A stretch of DNA of 46,589 nt from Faecalibacterium sp. An122 (GTDB lineage: Bacteria > Bacillota > Clostridia > Oscillospirales > Ruminococcaceae). Shown here one piece after another: positions 1-7,851 of this stretch (positions are counted from its first letter, which is position 1; every line of letters begins with the position of its first letter). Below the pieces are notes generated by a model. The model did not search any database, was not told the origin of the DNA, and saw only the letters and a list, made by a program, of their open reading frames with translations. Made by a program: the position numbers and the translations under genes. Where the stretch lies: the NCBI RefSeq assembly GCF_002160895.1, contig NZ_NFLL01000022.1, positions 1-46,589 of the forward strand. Direction: 5' to 3'.

Positions 1-561
1 CTGACCCGTTTAAACTTTCAAGGCCTCAAACGGCGGCACGGGTGTTTTTCTTAACGGCTTTTGCCCGCCGCTCCGATTGAGACCACATGCCCGCCTCAGC
101 GGGCTGGCGGTTCGGTGAGCCTTTAGCTGCTGTAGGGCGCAGACTTTGAAACCGCTGCGCTCTACCCTATTTACGATCTAAACCCACCCAACCACCCAAT
201 AGCGGAACCCCCAGCCCTGCGGGCTCACCCCCATGGGGCTCGAAGTATTTAACTTCCCCTTCTCCTGCGGGTTGCTTCTACTTCATTCACTGGACGCGCC
301 GGGCCAAAGCTGCCTCGGACTCACCGGGGCGCAGCCCGGGAGCCTGATAAAGAGGCTGAAACCTTACCGCCGGCAGGACCTGGTGAAGATTACAGCAGTC
401 AGTGGTACCAGGTGAAACCTCTTGCGCTTAGCCGATTTTTGCGGCGCGCCGCGGAGGGCGCTTGCAAAAACCGGAGCGCTGCGCCAGCGGCGGCTCCCTG
501 TTTCGTCCACTGGACGCGGTCGCCGCCGCTGCCTTTGGTTCCTTTTTCTCGAAAAAGGAAC
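1..561. other. Non-coding region upstream of smpB
   Basis: No convincing gene on either strand: the open frames here lack ribosome sites and have the skewed, Arg/Pro/Ala-rich composition of GC-rich non-coding DNA. The word CACTGGACGCG occurs twice (near 288 and 507) and a short inverted repeat CCTTTTTC/GAAAAAGG lies near 541-557, which could be a terminator-like hairpin or part of an intergenic repeat family. I cannot tell which gene lies to the left. Confidence 0.5.
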
Positions 562-589
562 TTGCACTTTTGCGTAATTGTGGTACAAT
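562..589 (+). promoter_or_regulatory. Putative smpB promoter
   Basis: A good -10 box TACAAT (584-589) sits 16 bp after a weak -35 TTGCAC (562-567), about 60 bp before the smpB start. The region is clearly more AT-rich than its surroundings. The -35 matches poorly, so the call rests on the -10 box and the position. Confidence 0.4.
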
Positions 590-648
590 AATTTACACGC
601 CCCAGCCGGGGGCGGTTTCCCATTTCATCGAGAAAGGAGGCGCGCTGG

Positions 649-1128
649 ATGCCCGCCAAGGAAAAACCGGCCACCAAAACCATCGCCACCAACCGGGAAG
701 CGCGCCACGAATACTTTGTGATGGAAGCGCTGGAAACCGGCATCGAGCTGAAAGGCACCGAGGTCAAGAGCCTGCGTGCCGGCGGCGTCAACCTGAAAGA
801 CAGCTGGGTGGACATTGACGGCGGCGAACTGATCGTCAAGGGCATGCACATCACGCCCTACGACCACGGCAACATCTTCAACGCCGATCCCCGCCGTGAA
901 CGGCGGCTCCTGGCCCACAAGAGCGAGATTCGCCGTCTGGGCCAGCAGTGCAAGCTGCAGGGCTACACCCTGATTCCCCTGTCGCTGTACTTCAAGCACG
1001 GCCGGGTCAAGCTGGAACTGGGCCTGTGCAAGGGCAAAAAACTCTACGACAAGCGGGCCGACGCCGCCCAACGGGACGCCAAGCGTTCCATCGACCGGGC
1101 CCTCAAGTCCAACGGCCGCCTGTACTGA
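649..1128 (+). CDS. smpB: SsrA-binding protein SmpB
   Basis: SmpB binds tmRNA and delivers it to ribosomes stalled on non-stop mRNAs in trans-translation. The 159-residue length is normal for the family. Family features are visible: the N-terminal block NREARHEYFVMEALETGIEL followed by GTEVKSLRAG, a central KGMHITPY stretch, and the basic C-terminal tail with YDKRADAAQRDAKRSIDRAL that enters the ribosomal A site. The start is fixed by AGGAGG at 635-640, eight bases before the ATG. It lies directly upstream of ssrA, its functional partner, a common arrangement in Firmicutes. Nothing suggests damage, so trans-translation is probably intact in this lysogen. Confidence 0.97.
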   Translation: MPAKEKPATKTIATNREARHEYFVMEALETGIELKGTEVKSLRAGGVNLKDSWVDIDGGELIVKGMHITPYDHGNIFNADPRRERRLLAHKSEIRRLGQQCKLQGYTLIPLSLYFKHGRVKLELGLCKGKKLYDKRADAAQRDAKRSIDRALKSNGRLY

Positions 1129-1250
1129 GTCCGCCGGGCCCTCCGGGCCCATGGCCGGAAACCAGCCGGTTTCCGATTCTTCGCATCACTTTTACCGGGC
1201 AGAAATGCCCCTCCGCATTCACCTTCCCCGCGCTTTCGGGCGCGTATCAT

Positions 1251-1599
1251 GGGGGCGTAAAGGTTTCGACGGGGGGAGCGAGGCCTGGGCAGCGGGTAGC
1301 AGCGGGGGACCTGCTCTAAAATCCTCCAAAACAATAACTGACAACAACAAGTATCAGTTGCTCGCAGCCTGAGTGCTGCGCGTTCCGCCCACTCTTGTGT
1401 CGTGTGGGGCCGGGGCGTCCTTTAGACACAGCACGTGAACGGACCTAAGCTTTGCGGACCGTCATGAACTCATGAAGCTACTGAAGCGTTAGCCTGGCGA
1501 CCGGCGTGACGCGGAGGGAATGTCGTTGATCGCCTGCACCCGGAGATACTCACGCTGAACTCCTTTCGGACATGGGTTCGACTCCCATCGCCTCCACCA
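1251..1599 (+). ncRNA. ssrA: tmRNA (ssrA), 3' end rebuilt by prophage att
   Basis: The 5' end GGGGGCG followed by TAAAGGTTTCGAC is the hallmark of bacterial tmRNA; it can pair with the 3' CGCCTCC before ACCA. The 3' T-arm GGGTTCGACTCCC is clear. The internal tag reading frame ends in DNNKYQLLAA then TGA (about 1344-1373), the hydrophobic AA end recognised by ClpXP-type proteases. The resume codon is uncertain. The last 27 nt are also the prophage attachment core, so integration leaves the mature RNA sequence intact but replaces everything downstream, including its terminator. The upstream promoter is not obvious. Confidence 0.96.
1573..1599 (+). repeat. attL core (27-bp direct repeat)
   Basis: This 27-bp sequence, covering the T-arm and acceptor end of ssrA including the CCA, recurs exactly at 41170-41196. 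The flanking bases differ on both sides (A versus C before, T versus A after), which fixes the repeat limits. Confidence 0.95.
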
Positions 1600-1646
1600 T
1601 TAAAAGGAACGTGTTTACGCGAAATATGGTCTGTCAAGCGCAGCCT

Positions 1647-1669
1647 GTAACACGTTTTATAACACAGTT
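1647..1669 (+). promoter_or_regulatory. Putative integrase arm-type site, left
   Basis: A 23-bp segment beginning GTAACAC and containing TTATAACACA matches 41049-41071 at 20 of 23 positions. The two lie 48 bp inside attL and about 100 bp inside attR respectively, as expected for paired integrase or excisionase arm sites of a tyrosine-recombinase phage. The assignment comes from the repeat and its position. Confidence 0.5.
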
Positions 1670-1678
1670 CCGAAATGA

Positions 1679-1719
1679 AAAAGCCCCCGCGCTGCTGAAA
1701 CGGCAGCGCGGGGGCTTTT
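1679..1719. terminator. Bidirectional terminator replacing the ssrA terminator
   Basis: AAGCCCCCGCGCTGC (1681-1695) pairs perfectly with GCAGCGCGGGGGCTT (1703-1717), with T residues after it and A residues before it. It lies about 80 bp after ssrA inside phage DNA, so it can end the tmRNA transcript in the lysogen and insulate the cargo genes that follow. Confidence 0.85.
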
Positions 1720-1882
1720 GCATATTACAATCTTTTCAATTAACCCCATTATCTGCTTTTCATCTATAAGCAACACATTTCTGCTCACGCAACAAATATG
1801 CAATTCAGGCATTTTTATTACTATATTCCAATTTCTTGTACTAATTTTGTGTAATATTGTTTTAATTTTTCTCTTGACAATG

Positions 1883-1911
1883 TTTACTTATAACATTTTT
1901 GGGTATATAAT
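1883..1911 (+). promoter_or_regulatory. Putative promoter of the ATPase/Toprim cassette
   Basis: TATAAT at 1906-1911 lies 17 bp after TTTACT (1883-1888), and a TTGACA also occurs at 1874-1879 but at a poor distance. The -10 box sits in the 13-bp palindrome GTATATAATATAC (1903-1915), a possible operator. The leader would be very short, with AGGAGG at 1920-1925. The 1720-1930 stretch is very AT-rich; an overlapping 72-codon frame there is low-complexity and not called. Confidence 0.4.
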
Positions 1912-1932
1912 ATACCAAAAGGAGGCAATGCG

Positions 1933-3324
1933 ATGATTTCTTATATTGAACTTCATAACTTTAAATCTTTTTCAAATATCACATTTGATCTACGAGGACC
2001 CCATGGCATACCTAAAAAATTGGCTTTTCTTTATGGTGAAAATGGATCTGGCAAATCCAATCTCTGCGGTTCCCTCTTTTTTATCAATCAGTCCTTTGAA
2101 ACTGTGAAAAACCAGCTTTCTATGCCTAACCTTGATTTATCTCAGTTCGATCTTTTAAATGATCCAAAAATGAAAGAAGAGTTTATCTCCAAATTCATTC
2201 ATACTAGATATTATTCTCTTGAAGATCTTATAAGCAAATACTGGACCATTGATGGAACTGATCCAATGGAAATCAAAATTGGATTTTATCACGATAAAAA
2301 GGATGGTTTTTATTATTGCAAGTTTAATAAAAATTCAGTGATAGAGGAGCGCCTCTACTATACTGTAAACGAGAGAGCCGGCGATATATTTCTTATCAAC
2401 TCGGAATGCACAATATTAAGTCCTTCCGCTTTCTCTAATACCAAATACCGTCGTGAACTTCTGGAAAATATTGAAAAGTTTTGGGGAAAGCATACTTTTA
2501 TGGCTATTCTCTTTGGTGAGTTTGATTCAAAAAACCATAAATATGTATCTGATCGCATCTCTCCGAATCTTGAATCTGTTTTAAAATCCTTAAAAAACTG
2601 CAGTATTCTTTATAAAAGTACTGAGAGTGACAACTACAAGCTGGCTATTCCATTCCGCTTTCTCAGGCAGCTGGATTCTGGAGTTATTAATTCGACAAAG
2701 GATCCTGAACTTCTAGCAGTTGAGGAACTGTTGAACACCTGTTTCACGCAGCTTTATTCTGACATTAAAAAGGTATATTATAAATTTCAGAAAACAGATA
2801 ACGGCTATCAGTATGAATTGTTCTTCAATAAAGTCTGTGCAGGTAAAGAATGCTCGGTTCCCATTTCACTCGAATCGACAGGGACACAAAAAATATTGGA
2901 TTTAATTCCTCTGCTTTTCACATGCACATTAAACACTACTGTTCTCGTTGATGAAGTGGATACCGGAATTCATGATTTGCTTATGCAGGATATTGTGAAT
3001 ATACTACAGGACGCACTAGATGAAACTGATGAGGGACAATTTATTGCTACAACACACAATACACTGCTTTTGGATTCTCTCAAACCAGAAAATGTATATA
3101 TTTTGCGGTCCGACATTTTAGGACATAAACAAATATCCTGTGTAAGTGAATATACTTTACGAACTCATAAAAATAACAGCATACGGCATCGCTATTTAAA
3201 CGGTATATATCAAGGCATCCCTGAAATTGCATATATTGATTTTACCGAGCTAGTAGCTGATACGATGGACAAGGTTAAAAGTTCAAAAAAGAACGCTCTA
3301 ACGGGAGGGAATGAAAATGCCTAA
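1933..3324 (+). CDS. ABC-type AAA ATPase (RloA/AbiLi/AriA-like), defence cargo
   Basis: A 463-residue ATPase of the AAA_15/AAA_21 group. Visible parts in order: N-terminal strand MISYIELHNFKSF, Walker A GENGSGKSN (35-43), a long insert, an ABC-signature-like SLESTGTQKIL (312-322), Walker B VLVDEVDTGIHD (D340/E341) and the switch histidine in ATTHNTLLLD (H375). All catalytic motifs are intact. It overlaps by 8 bp a small Toprim-like gene, the architecture of AbiL, RloAB and PARIS defence pairs, in which the ATPase senses phage and releases or activates the partner. Start: AGGAGG at 1920-1925. Base composition is much more AT-rich than the phage backbone. The exact family is uncertain; the ATPase call is firm. 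Confidence 0.85.
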   Translation: MISYIELHNFKSFSNITFDLRGPHGIPKKLAFLYGENGSGKSNLCGSLFFINQSFETVKNQLSMPNLDLSQFDLLNDPKMKEEFISKFIHTRYYSLEDLISKYWTIDGTDPMEIKIGFYHDKKDGFYYCKFNKNSVIEERLYYTVNERAGDIFLINSECTILSPSAFSNTKYRRELLENIEKFWGKHTFMAILFGEFDSKNHKYVSDRISPNLESVLKSLKNCSILYKSTESDNYKLAIPFRFLRQLDSGVINSTKDPELLAVEELLNTCFTQLYSDIKKVYYKFQKTDNGYQYELFFNKVCAGKECSVPISLESTGTQKILDLIPLLFTCTLNTTVLVDEVDTGIHDLLMQDIVNILQDALDETDEGQFIATTHNTLLLDSLKPENVYILRSDILGHKQISCVSEYTLRTHKNNSIRHRYLNGIYQGIPEIAYIDFTELVADTMDKVKSSKKNALTGGNENA

Positions 3325-3889
3325 TCCTTCCTATCAGCGAATTATCACCATCGTTCATGGGAAATCCGAATATGTTATATGCAATAATATAAAGTCTAAT
3401 TTACGCTTACCTCAAGAGATCATTTCTAATAATAAGGGTCGGTCTAGTATTCAAATAACTGGACTAATGAATATATTACAAGATAAAAGATTTAAAACGC
3501 TCAGTTCTTTTAAAGCAGCTTTTCCAAGAGTTGAAATTCGTAAAAAGATTCTCGTAGATTTCAATCTTTATATTATTATGGATACAGATGACTGTACAGA
3601 GGAACAGAAGAAATCTTTTATTGATCGTTCAATGTTTAAAGATCACTGGTTATATCCCTATATAGTTCCTATATATAACTCTCCCAATTTGGAACAAACC
3701 ATGAAAGAAGCTCATATAGAAATAATTAAAAAGAAGGATTATGTCGAAATTTTTCCAACAAACCATGGTGATGCAGATCTACCTCAAATTCAAGAACTTC
3801 TAAACAAATTAAAGCTATGCCGTCACAGCAATATGTCTTCCTACATTGAGCGATGTGTAGAATTAGCCAATCAAAATATTTTCACTTAA
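3317..3889 (+). CDS. RloB/AbiLii-like Toprim-type partner protein
   Basis: A 190-residue protein. It begins with a hydrophobic strand then IVHGKSEY (about 12-19), resembling the EGKxE motif that opens Toprim-like nucleases of RloB/AbiLii type, and has YIIMDTDDC (about 85-93), matching the acidic DxD strand. A later NSPNLEQTM resembles the SPxFE segment of RloB proteins. The Toprim glutamate appears displaced (HGKSE), so activity is uncertain. I prefer the ATG at 3317 over 3311 because GGGAGG (3303-3308) is then well spaced, and it gives an ATGCCTAA overlap with the ATPase stop. Inferred role: nuclease effector of the pair. Confidence 0.6.
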   Translation: MPNPSYQRIITIVHGKSEYVICNNIKSNLRLPQEIISNNKGRSSIQITGLMNILQDKRFKTLSSFKAAFPRVEIRKKILVDFNLYIIMDTDDCTEEQKKSFIDRSMFKDHWLYPYIVPIYNSPNLEQTMKEAHIEIIKKKDYVEIFPTNHGDADLPQIQELLNKLKLCRHSNMSSYIERCVELANQNIFT

Positions 3890-3934
3890 TCTTGCTTTTT
3901 CCCGATAATCCTTGTTAATCAGCCCTCGCCCGCC

Positions 3935-3967
3935 AAGCCCCACCCCTGGCCCATCGGGGGCTTTTTT
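3935..3967 (+). terminator. Terminator after the ATPase/Toprim cassette
   Basis: AGCCCC pairs with GGGGCT around a 13-base loop and is followed by TTTTTT. It closes the rightward cassette before the leftward late operon ends. Confidence 0.65.
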
Positions 3968-3974
3968 CATCCCT

Positions 3975-4019
3975 TCAAAACAAAAGCTCCCCGCCCCTGC
4001 TGGATGCAGAGACGGGGAA
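3975..4019 (-). terminator. Putative terminator of the late operon
   Basis: Read leftward, TCCCCG pairs with CGGGGA (with possible extra pairing inside the loop), then come AGCTTTTGTTTT. It is placed just past the holin, the last late gene. The stem is short, so confidence is moderate. Confidence 0.45.
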
Positions 4020-4065
4020 AGGATGTTCGTACTGCGGGAGGATGGCGCCGCCGGGCGCGGGATGT

Positions 4066-4311
4066 TTACTTGTCGGCGCTGCGGTAGGTCTTCAGATCGG
4101 CGTCCGCCTTGATGGCCGCCGGAGTAAAGCTGTTGTTCTTCCACCAGGCGGCGAGGGACGCGGCCACGGTGAGGCCAGAGGTCAATAGCTGTTCCAGCTG
4201 GCTGTCCTCGATAGGAAGCATCGGCTTGCCGGCGGCCGACAGCAGCTGATTGGTCAGAGCCAGGGCCAGACAGGCGGTGCGGGCGATGGTGCCAATGGAA
4301 ATTTCGTTCAT
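4066..4311 (-). CDS. Phage holin (SPP1/phi-LC3 type)
   Basis: An 81-residue small membrane protein with a hydrophobic N-terminal segment (IARTACLALALTNQLLSAAG) and a second one (LTVAASLAAWW), then WKNNSFTPAAIKADADLK, the typical tail of SPP1-like holins (WKNNxFTxAAxxAD). It forms inner-membrane holes that let the endolysin reach the wall. AAGGAGC precedes the ATG at good spacing. It is the last gene of the late operon, next to XhlA-like, lysozyme and membrane genes that make up the lysis module. Confidence 0.85.
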   Translation of the reverse strand: MNEISIGTIARTACLALALTNQLLSAAGKPMLPIEDSQLEQLLTSGLTVAASLAAWWKNNSFTPAAIKADADLKTYRSADK

Positions 4312-4326
4312 GGTGTGCTCCTTTCT

Positions 4327-4560
4327 TCAGGTGAGGTTTTCCAGTTTATTTTCCAGGTCGCCGATCCGATGGTCGGCGACCTTCATTTTTTCTTCCAGCA
4401 CCGGTACACGCTGGGCGAAGTTGTTGTGCTCCCGGACCTCCCGGGTCAGCTCCTCCAGCTTGGTGTCGGTGACAGCCTGGCTCTTGCTGTTGGCGATCAG
4501 GACGCCGATCAGGGTCACTGCACCGGACACGGCGGCCGCGATGATGCTTTCCACCGGCAT
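4327..4560 (-). CDS. XhlA-like membrane/coiled-coil lysis protein
   Basis: A 77-residue protein with an N-terminal transmembrane helix (IIAAAVSGAVTLIGVLIA) followed by a charged coiled coil (TKLEELTREVREHNNFAQRVPVLEEKM, split here by proline). This matches XhlA-type proteins that accompany XhlB/SPP1 holins. The ATG at 4560 overlaps the lysozyme stop as TGATG, so it is translationally coupled; a GTG three bases upstream is less likely. Probable role: helper of the holin. Confidence 0.65.
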   Translation of the reverse strand: MPVESIIAAAVSGAVTLIGVLIANSKSQAVTDTKLEELTREVREHNNFAQRVPVLEEKMKVADHRIGDLENKLENLT

Positions 4561-5189
4561 CACCCCCGCAGACAGGTCAGGCCCGCCCGGGCGATGATGG
4601 CCGGATAGTCCTTATAGGCGTGGGAGATGTCCACATTGCCGGCGACGCCGTCCAGCCGGCCGGTGCTGGTGTACTGCCACATCCCATGCTTGCGGGTGGG
4701 GCGGTTGGCCCGGTAATCCGCAATCCACAGATCGTAGGCCGACAGGCGGTCCATATCCAGCTCGGTGTTGGCGTAGTAGGTGTAAGTGTACACCATGGCG
4801 TACAGGCCCCAGCTCTCGATGGCGTCCGCCGCGGCGATCACCAGGTCGGTGAGGGCGTCGGCGGAAAGCGGCTTCAGCTTGTTGTCCTCCACGTCCACCG
4901 CCACCGGCAGCTCCAAGCTTTTGCCGGTCAGGGCCTCATGGAGCTTGTCCAGCTCGGCCTGGACGGTGGCGGCGTCCTGGGCATAGGTGTAGTAGTACAC
5001 ACCCACCGGGATGCCCAGCCGCTTACAGGCGGCGTAGTTCGATTCAAACATGGGGTCGATGTAGATGCCGCCGAAACTCTTGTTGGTGCTCACTGTTTTC
5101 AGCATGGCGCCGCCGATCTTCCCGGCCAACTTGTCCCAGTCGATCGTCCCCTGGTACCGGCTCACGTCGATGATGTCTTTCATGGTCAT
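4560..5189 (-). CDS. GH25 lysozyme (endolysin)
   Basis: About 209 residues, a single glycoside hydrolase family 25 muramidase domain without a wall-binding domain. Visible: N-terminal DVSRYQGTIDW with the conserved Asp, IDPMFESNYAACKRLGIPVGVYYYTYA, the ELPVAVDVED strand carrying catalytic Asp/Glu, and DLWIADYRANRP then MWQYTSTGRLDGVAGNVDIS near the end. It hydrolyses peptidoglycan beta-1,4 bonds at lysis. There is no signal peptide, so it depends on the holin. The ATG at 5189 overlaps the upstream stop as ATGA; 5183 is an alternative start. Confidence 0.92.
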   Translation of the reverse strand: MTMKDIIDVSRYQGTIDWDKLAGKIGGAMLKTVSTNKSFGGIYIDPMFESNYAACKRLGIPVGVYYYTYAQDAATVQAELDKLHEALTGKSLELPVAVDVEDNKLKPLSADALTDLVIAAADAIESWGLYAMVYTYTYYANTELDMDRLSAYDLWIADYRANRPTRKHGMWQYTSTGRLDGVAGNVDISHAYKDYPAIIARAGLTCLRG

Positions 5190-5623
5190 TTCCCTTTCCC
5201 CCATCGGATCAGTGTATAATGCGGTTTTTCCTCGCCAAACCAGCGCCACCGCAGCCAGTCATCCAGGACGGCAGCCGCCATGGCCACCAAAACCCAGAAC
5301 AAACTGAACGGCAGGCAGATCTGACCCAGCAGGCTGCAGGGCAGGTCCGAATAATCCCAGACGCCCCAGCCCAGCCACAGGTTCACCACGCAGCCGGTGA
5401 CGAATTCCAGCGGCGTGACGATGCAGGCCGAGCCGATCACCCCCTGGAGCACCAGGGGCATCTCCCAGGGGATGCCCTCGTTCAAGAGGCCGATCAGGAC
5501 AAAGCAGACCCCACCCAGGAGGGCCATGGTCCAGTGGCTGCGGCCCCGCCACAGCAGTTCCAGCACCACATACAGACAGCCCCCGCACACTGCGAGGGCT
5601 GCTTCTTTTGCGATTGCCTTCAC
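5186..5623 (-). CDS. Multi-pass membrane protein of the lysis module (CmpB-like)
   Basis: A 145-residue protein with about four hydrophobic segments (ALAVCGGCLYVVLELLW, MALLGGVCFVLIGLLN, LVLQGVIGSACIVTPLEFVTG, LPFSLFWVLVAMAAAVL). It resembles the family annotated as putative ABC-transporter type IV (CmpB-like), often found in clostridial phage lysis cassettes where it may act as a second holin. The start is GTG at 5623, overlapping the upstream stop as GTGA, with GGGAGGTGAG upstream. The holin role is inference from position. Confidence 0.6.
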   Translation of the reverse strand: MKAIAKEAALAVCGGCLYVVLELLWRGRSHWTMALLGGVCFVLIGLLNEGIPWEMPLVLQGVIGSACIVTPLEFVTGCVVNLWLGWGVWDYSDLPCSLLGQICLPFSLFWVLVAMAAAVLDDWLRWRWFGEEKPHYTLIRWGKGK

Positions 5624-6237
5624 GCCGTCTCACCTCCCGGCAGGGGGACCGAATCATAGTCCACCGGGATGGCCTCCAGATCCTCCAGCGTGGCGGCGGC
5701 CTGCATGGCCACCTCCTGGGCCTGCTGGTAGCTCACCAGGCCCGTGACCCGGGCATCGATGGCGAAGGCCAGGGCCGTCAGGTTCTCCAGGGTCCAGGAC
5801 TGGCACTCCTGGCCGGTGGCGTTCCAGGTCAGACTGTACGGGGTGCTGGTCTGGGCCGCCAGGGTGGCGCTCATGATTTTGCCGGTGAGCTGCTGCTGTT
5901 TTTCGGCGGTGATGGCGTAATACTGGCCATCGGTCCACTGCATGGGGTGGGTCAGCAGGTAGTCGGCCAGCTGGGCCTTGCTCTCCGCGATCCGCTCCAG
6001 CTTCCGGGCGGCCAGCTGCGCCGCCTGCCAGGCCTCAAAGGCCGGCTGGTTGGGCGTACAGCTCACCACCGTACCGCGGGCCACTTCCAGGGTCACAAAG
6101 CCCGCGTACTGGTCAAAGGTGCTACGATCCAGGCTGTCCGGCCACCAGTAGAAGCCATCCGGAGCCGTCAGGCCGGGCCAGGACTGAATCTTCTGGTACT
6201 GGCCCGCCTCGGATTTTTCTTTGCTCAGAATATACAT
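5620..6237 (-). CDS. Tail fibre-associated protein (DUF4376-like)
   Basis: A 205-residue protein beginning MYILSKEKSEAGQY. The C-terminal half has the pattern of DUF4376-type domains found at the ends of tail fibre or assembly proteins, with repeated Gln/Ala-rich helices. The start at 6237 is set by GGAGGGGTGACATCC before the ATG; a longer frame upstream has no ribosome site. It lies between the adhesin-like gene and the lysis genes, where fibre chaperones are usually found. Exact function unknown. Confidence 0.5.
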   Translation of the reverse strand: MYILSKEKSEAGQYQKIQSWPGLTAPDGFYWWPDSLDRSTFDQYAGFVTLEVARGTVVSCTPNQPAFEAWQAAQLAARKLERIAESKAQLADYLLTHPMQWTDGQYYAITAEKQQQLTGKIMSATLAAQTSTPYSLTWNATGQECQSWTLENLTALAFAIDARVTGLVSYQQAQEVAMQAAATLEDLEAIPVDYDSVPLPGGETA

Positions 6238-6242
6238 GGATG

Positions 6243-7619
6243 TCACCCCTCCAAAGTCTTGACCCGGGCAGCCAGGGCGTCCATCTGGGCCTGGATGTCC
6301 ACGCCGTCCCGGCCGATGCACCGCTGGGCCAGGGTGGTGTGGTAAACAGCCCGGCCATCGGGGCCCTGGGCCAGTGCACCCACGCCGCCGTCCGGCAGAA
6401 CCACCGCCGGGACGGTAAAGGTATACCGCTTGGATGCCGGCAGATAGTCATCCTTGCTGGCCTGCACCTCGACGGTGTGGGTGCCGGCCCCCAACAGATG
6501 GGTTTTGATGGGGATTGTGACCTGCTCCCCGGCGCTGAGGGTACCGCTGTAAACCTGCTCCCCGTCCAGGGCGGCAGAAACCGTGATGGCATCGGCATCC
6601 GGCTCTCCTGTAACAGACACCGAAAATACAAAATCAAAAGGAGTCGGTTTGCTGCCCATGGATTCAGCCGGGCCGCCGATGGTCACCCAGCCAACGTTTA
6701 CCGTTTCGGTATTGCTGGTGATATACGGCCCCTGCAGCCCCAGGTTGTCCACGGCTGCGGCTCGGTAGGCCACGGTGCCCCATTCTTCGCCGATGGTGTC
6801 GGTCTGGGTCAGGCTGTTGGCCTGGGCCACCTGCTGCCACTGGCCGCCGTCCACCTGCCGCTCATAGATGTAGCTTTTCACCGTGCCGTCCGGGTCGGTG
6901 GCAGCCGTCAGGGTGATGGTGGCGCTGCCTCCGCTGACCACGTTGGTCACCTCAATGGAGCCGGGAGCGGTGGGGGGAATATTCGTTGTAAGCGTTCCAT
7001 CATCAAGGACGTACAATGTGTCAGGCAATACAATAGCCTCGACACAACCGTAGGTCCCACCGGTAGAAGTCTCTCCAGAAAAAGTCCCGTTTTTGTTGAC
7101 ATTTGCAGCCCGTGCGTTATAGTGGCTGTTCTTGGACCTTGTCCACCATCCGTTCGATGTGTTTTGACCAAACCAGGCTCGTCTTTCTTCAGGCTGAGCG
7201 AAGACAAAATATTCAAAAACAAAGCCGTCTTCGCTGACATAATCATCGTCGCTAGAGCTCAGGTCAGAACGGTTTAACTCATTAACAGACGGATTGAAAG
7301 CTTTATGTGTTCCACTTACACCTGGAACCTGAATATCTCGAAGAACCGCCTGAATATCAGGATCAAGCTGCCCAGGAAATGTGTTGACTGTATATTTAAA
7401 CATATCACCACCTTCATATCCATTGCGGTAGCTATCTCCATCCCAGTCATATTCTTCGCTTGTAGCTTGACGAAAGAGAACAGTAGCATTATCAAACCCT
7501 ACATAGCCAGATGCACCGGCAGGTGCCCCATGATGAACGATCTTAAATTCTGATGGGTTTCCAGAAACATTCAGCTTCACAATCGTCCCTTCTGCGGCAA
7601 TGCCAAGTTTTTGTGCCAT
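6243..7619 (-). CDS. Putative receptor-binding tail protein with Ig/Fn3-like repeats
   Basis: A 458-residue protein. Residues 1-210 form a globular domain with many aromatics and a WWTRSKNSHYNARAANV then YGCVEAIVLP pattern, similar to DUF6273-type carbohydrate-binding or FGE-like folds found in surface proteins. Residues about 215-310 look like a fibronectin type III domain (PPTAPGSIEV to ETVNVGW), followed by a second Ig-like domain and a short C-terminal helix. The DNA for the N-terminal half (about 7000-7600) is clearly AT-richer than its neighbours, suggesting exchange of the receptor-binding module. AAGGAGG precedes the ATG. No reverse transcriptase was found nearby, so it is not a retroelement target. 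Confidence 0.6.
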   Translation of the reverse strand: MAQKLGIAAEGTIVKLNVSGNPSEFKIVHHGAPAGASGYVGFDNATVLFRQATSEEYDWDGDSYRNGYEGGDMFKYTVNTFPGQLDPDIQAVLRDIQVPGVSGTHKAFNPSVNELNRSDLSSSDDDYVSEDGFVFEYFVFAQPEERRAWFGQNTSNGWWTRSKNSHYNARAANVNKNGTFSGETSTGGTYGCVEAIVLPDTLYVLDDGTLTTNIPPTAPGSIEVTNVVSGGSATITLTAATDPDGTVKSYIYERQVDGGQWQQVAQANSLTQTDTIGEEWGTVAYRAAAVDNLGLQGPYITSNTETVNVGWVTIGGPAESMGSKPTPFDFVFSVSVTGEPDADAITVSAALDGEQVYSGTLSAGEQVTIPIKTHLLGAGTHTVEVQASKDDYLPASKRYTFTVPAVVLPDGGVGALAQGPDGRAVYHTTLAQRCIGRDGVDIQAQMDALAARVKTLEG

Positions 7620-7636
7620 ATCTTATCCCTCCTTTC

Positions 7637-7849
7637 TCATTTCCCGGTGCCGAAATCCACTTCGATCAGGCTGTACAAAGTATTGGCCTGGCGGTTTTCC
7701 ACCGGAATCTCCTCGGTCATCTGGACAAAACCGCCGCCCATTTCGGGGATCAGCTGGGCGGGGATTTTGCCGTCGCTGCCGATGCCGGCCACGCCGCCGG
7801 GCTGATTGATTTCTACCGGATAGCCGACATTGATTGAACCATAACCCAT
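7637..7849 (-). CDS. Small tail-fibre-related protein
   Basis: About 70 residues, with VGIGSDGKIPAQLIPEMGGG-like composition (GVAGIGSDGKIPAQLIP), typical of short linker or stem segments in phage fibre proteins. The second ATG (7849) is preferred because AAGGAGG lies seven bases before it; the first at 7855 is too close. It follows the preceding gene without a gap. Function unknown. Confidence 0.5.
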   Translation of the reverse strand: MGYGSINVGYPVEINQPGGVAGIGSDGKIPAQLIPEMGGGFVQMTEEIPVENRQANTLYSLIEVDFGTGK

Positions 7850-7851
7850 GG

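Noticed and set aside
1718-1936. 72-codon AT-rich frame before the ATPase gene
   Set aside because: Low-complexity Ile/Phe/Leu composition, no ribosome site, and it overlaps the promoter of the real gene.
6243-7619. Diversity-generating retroelement target
   Set aside because: The N-terminal fold style is compatible, but no reverse transcriptase or template repeat was seen in the window.
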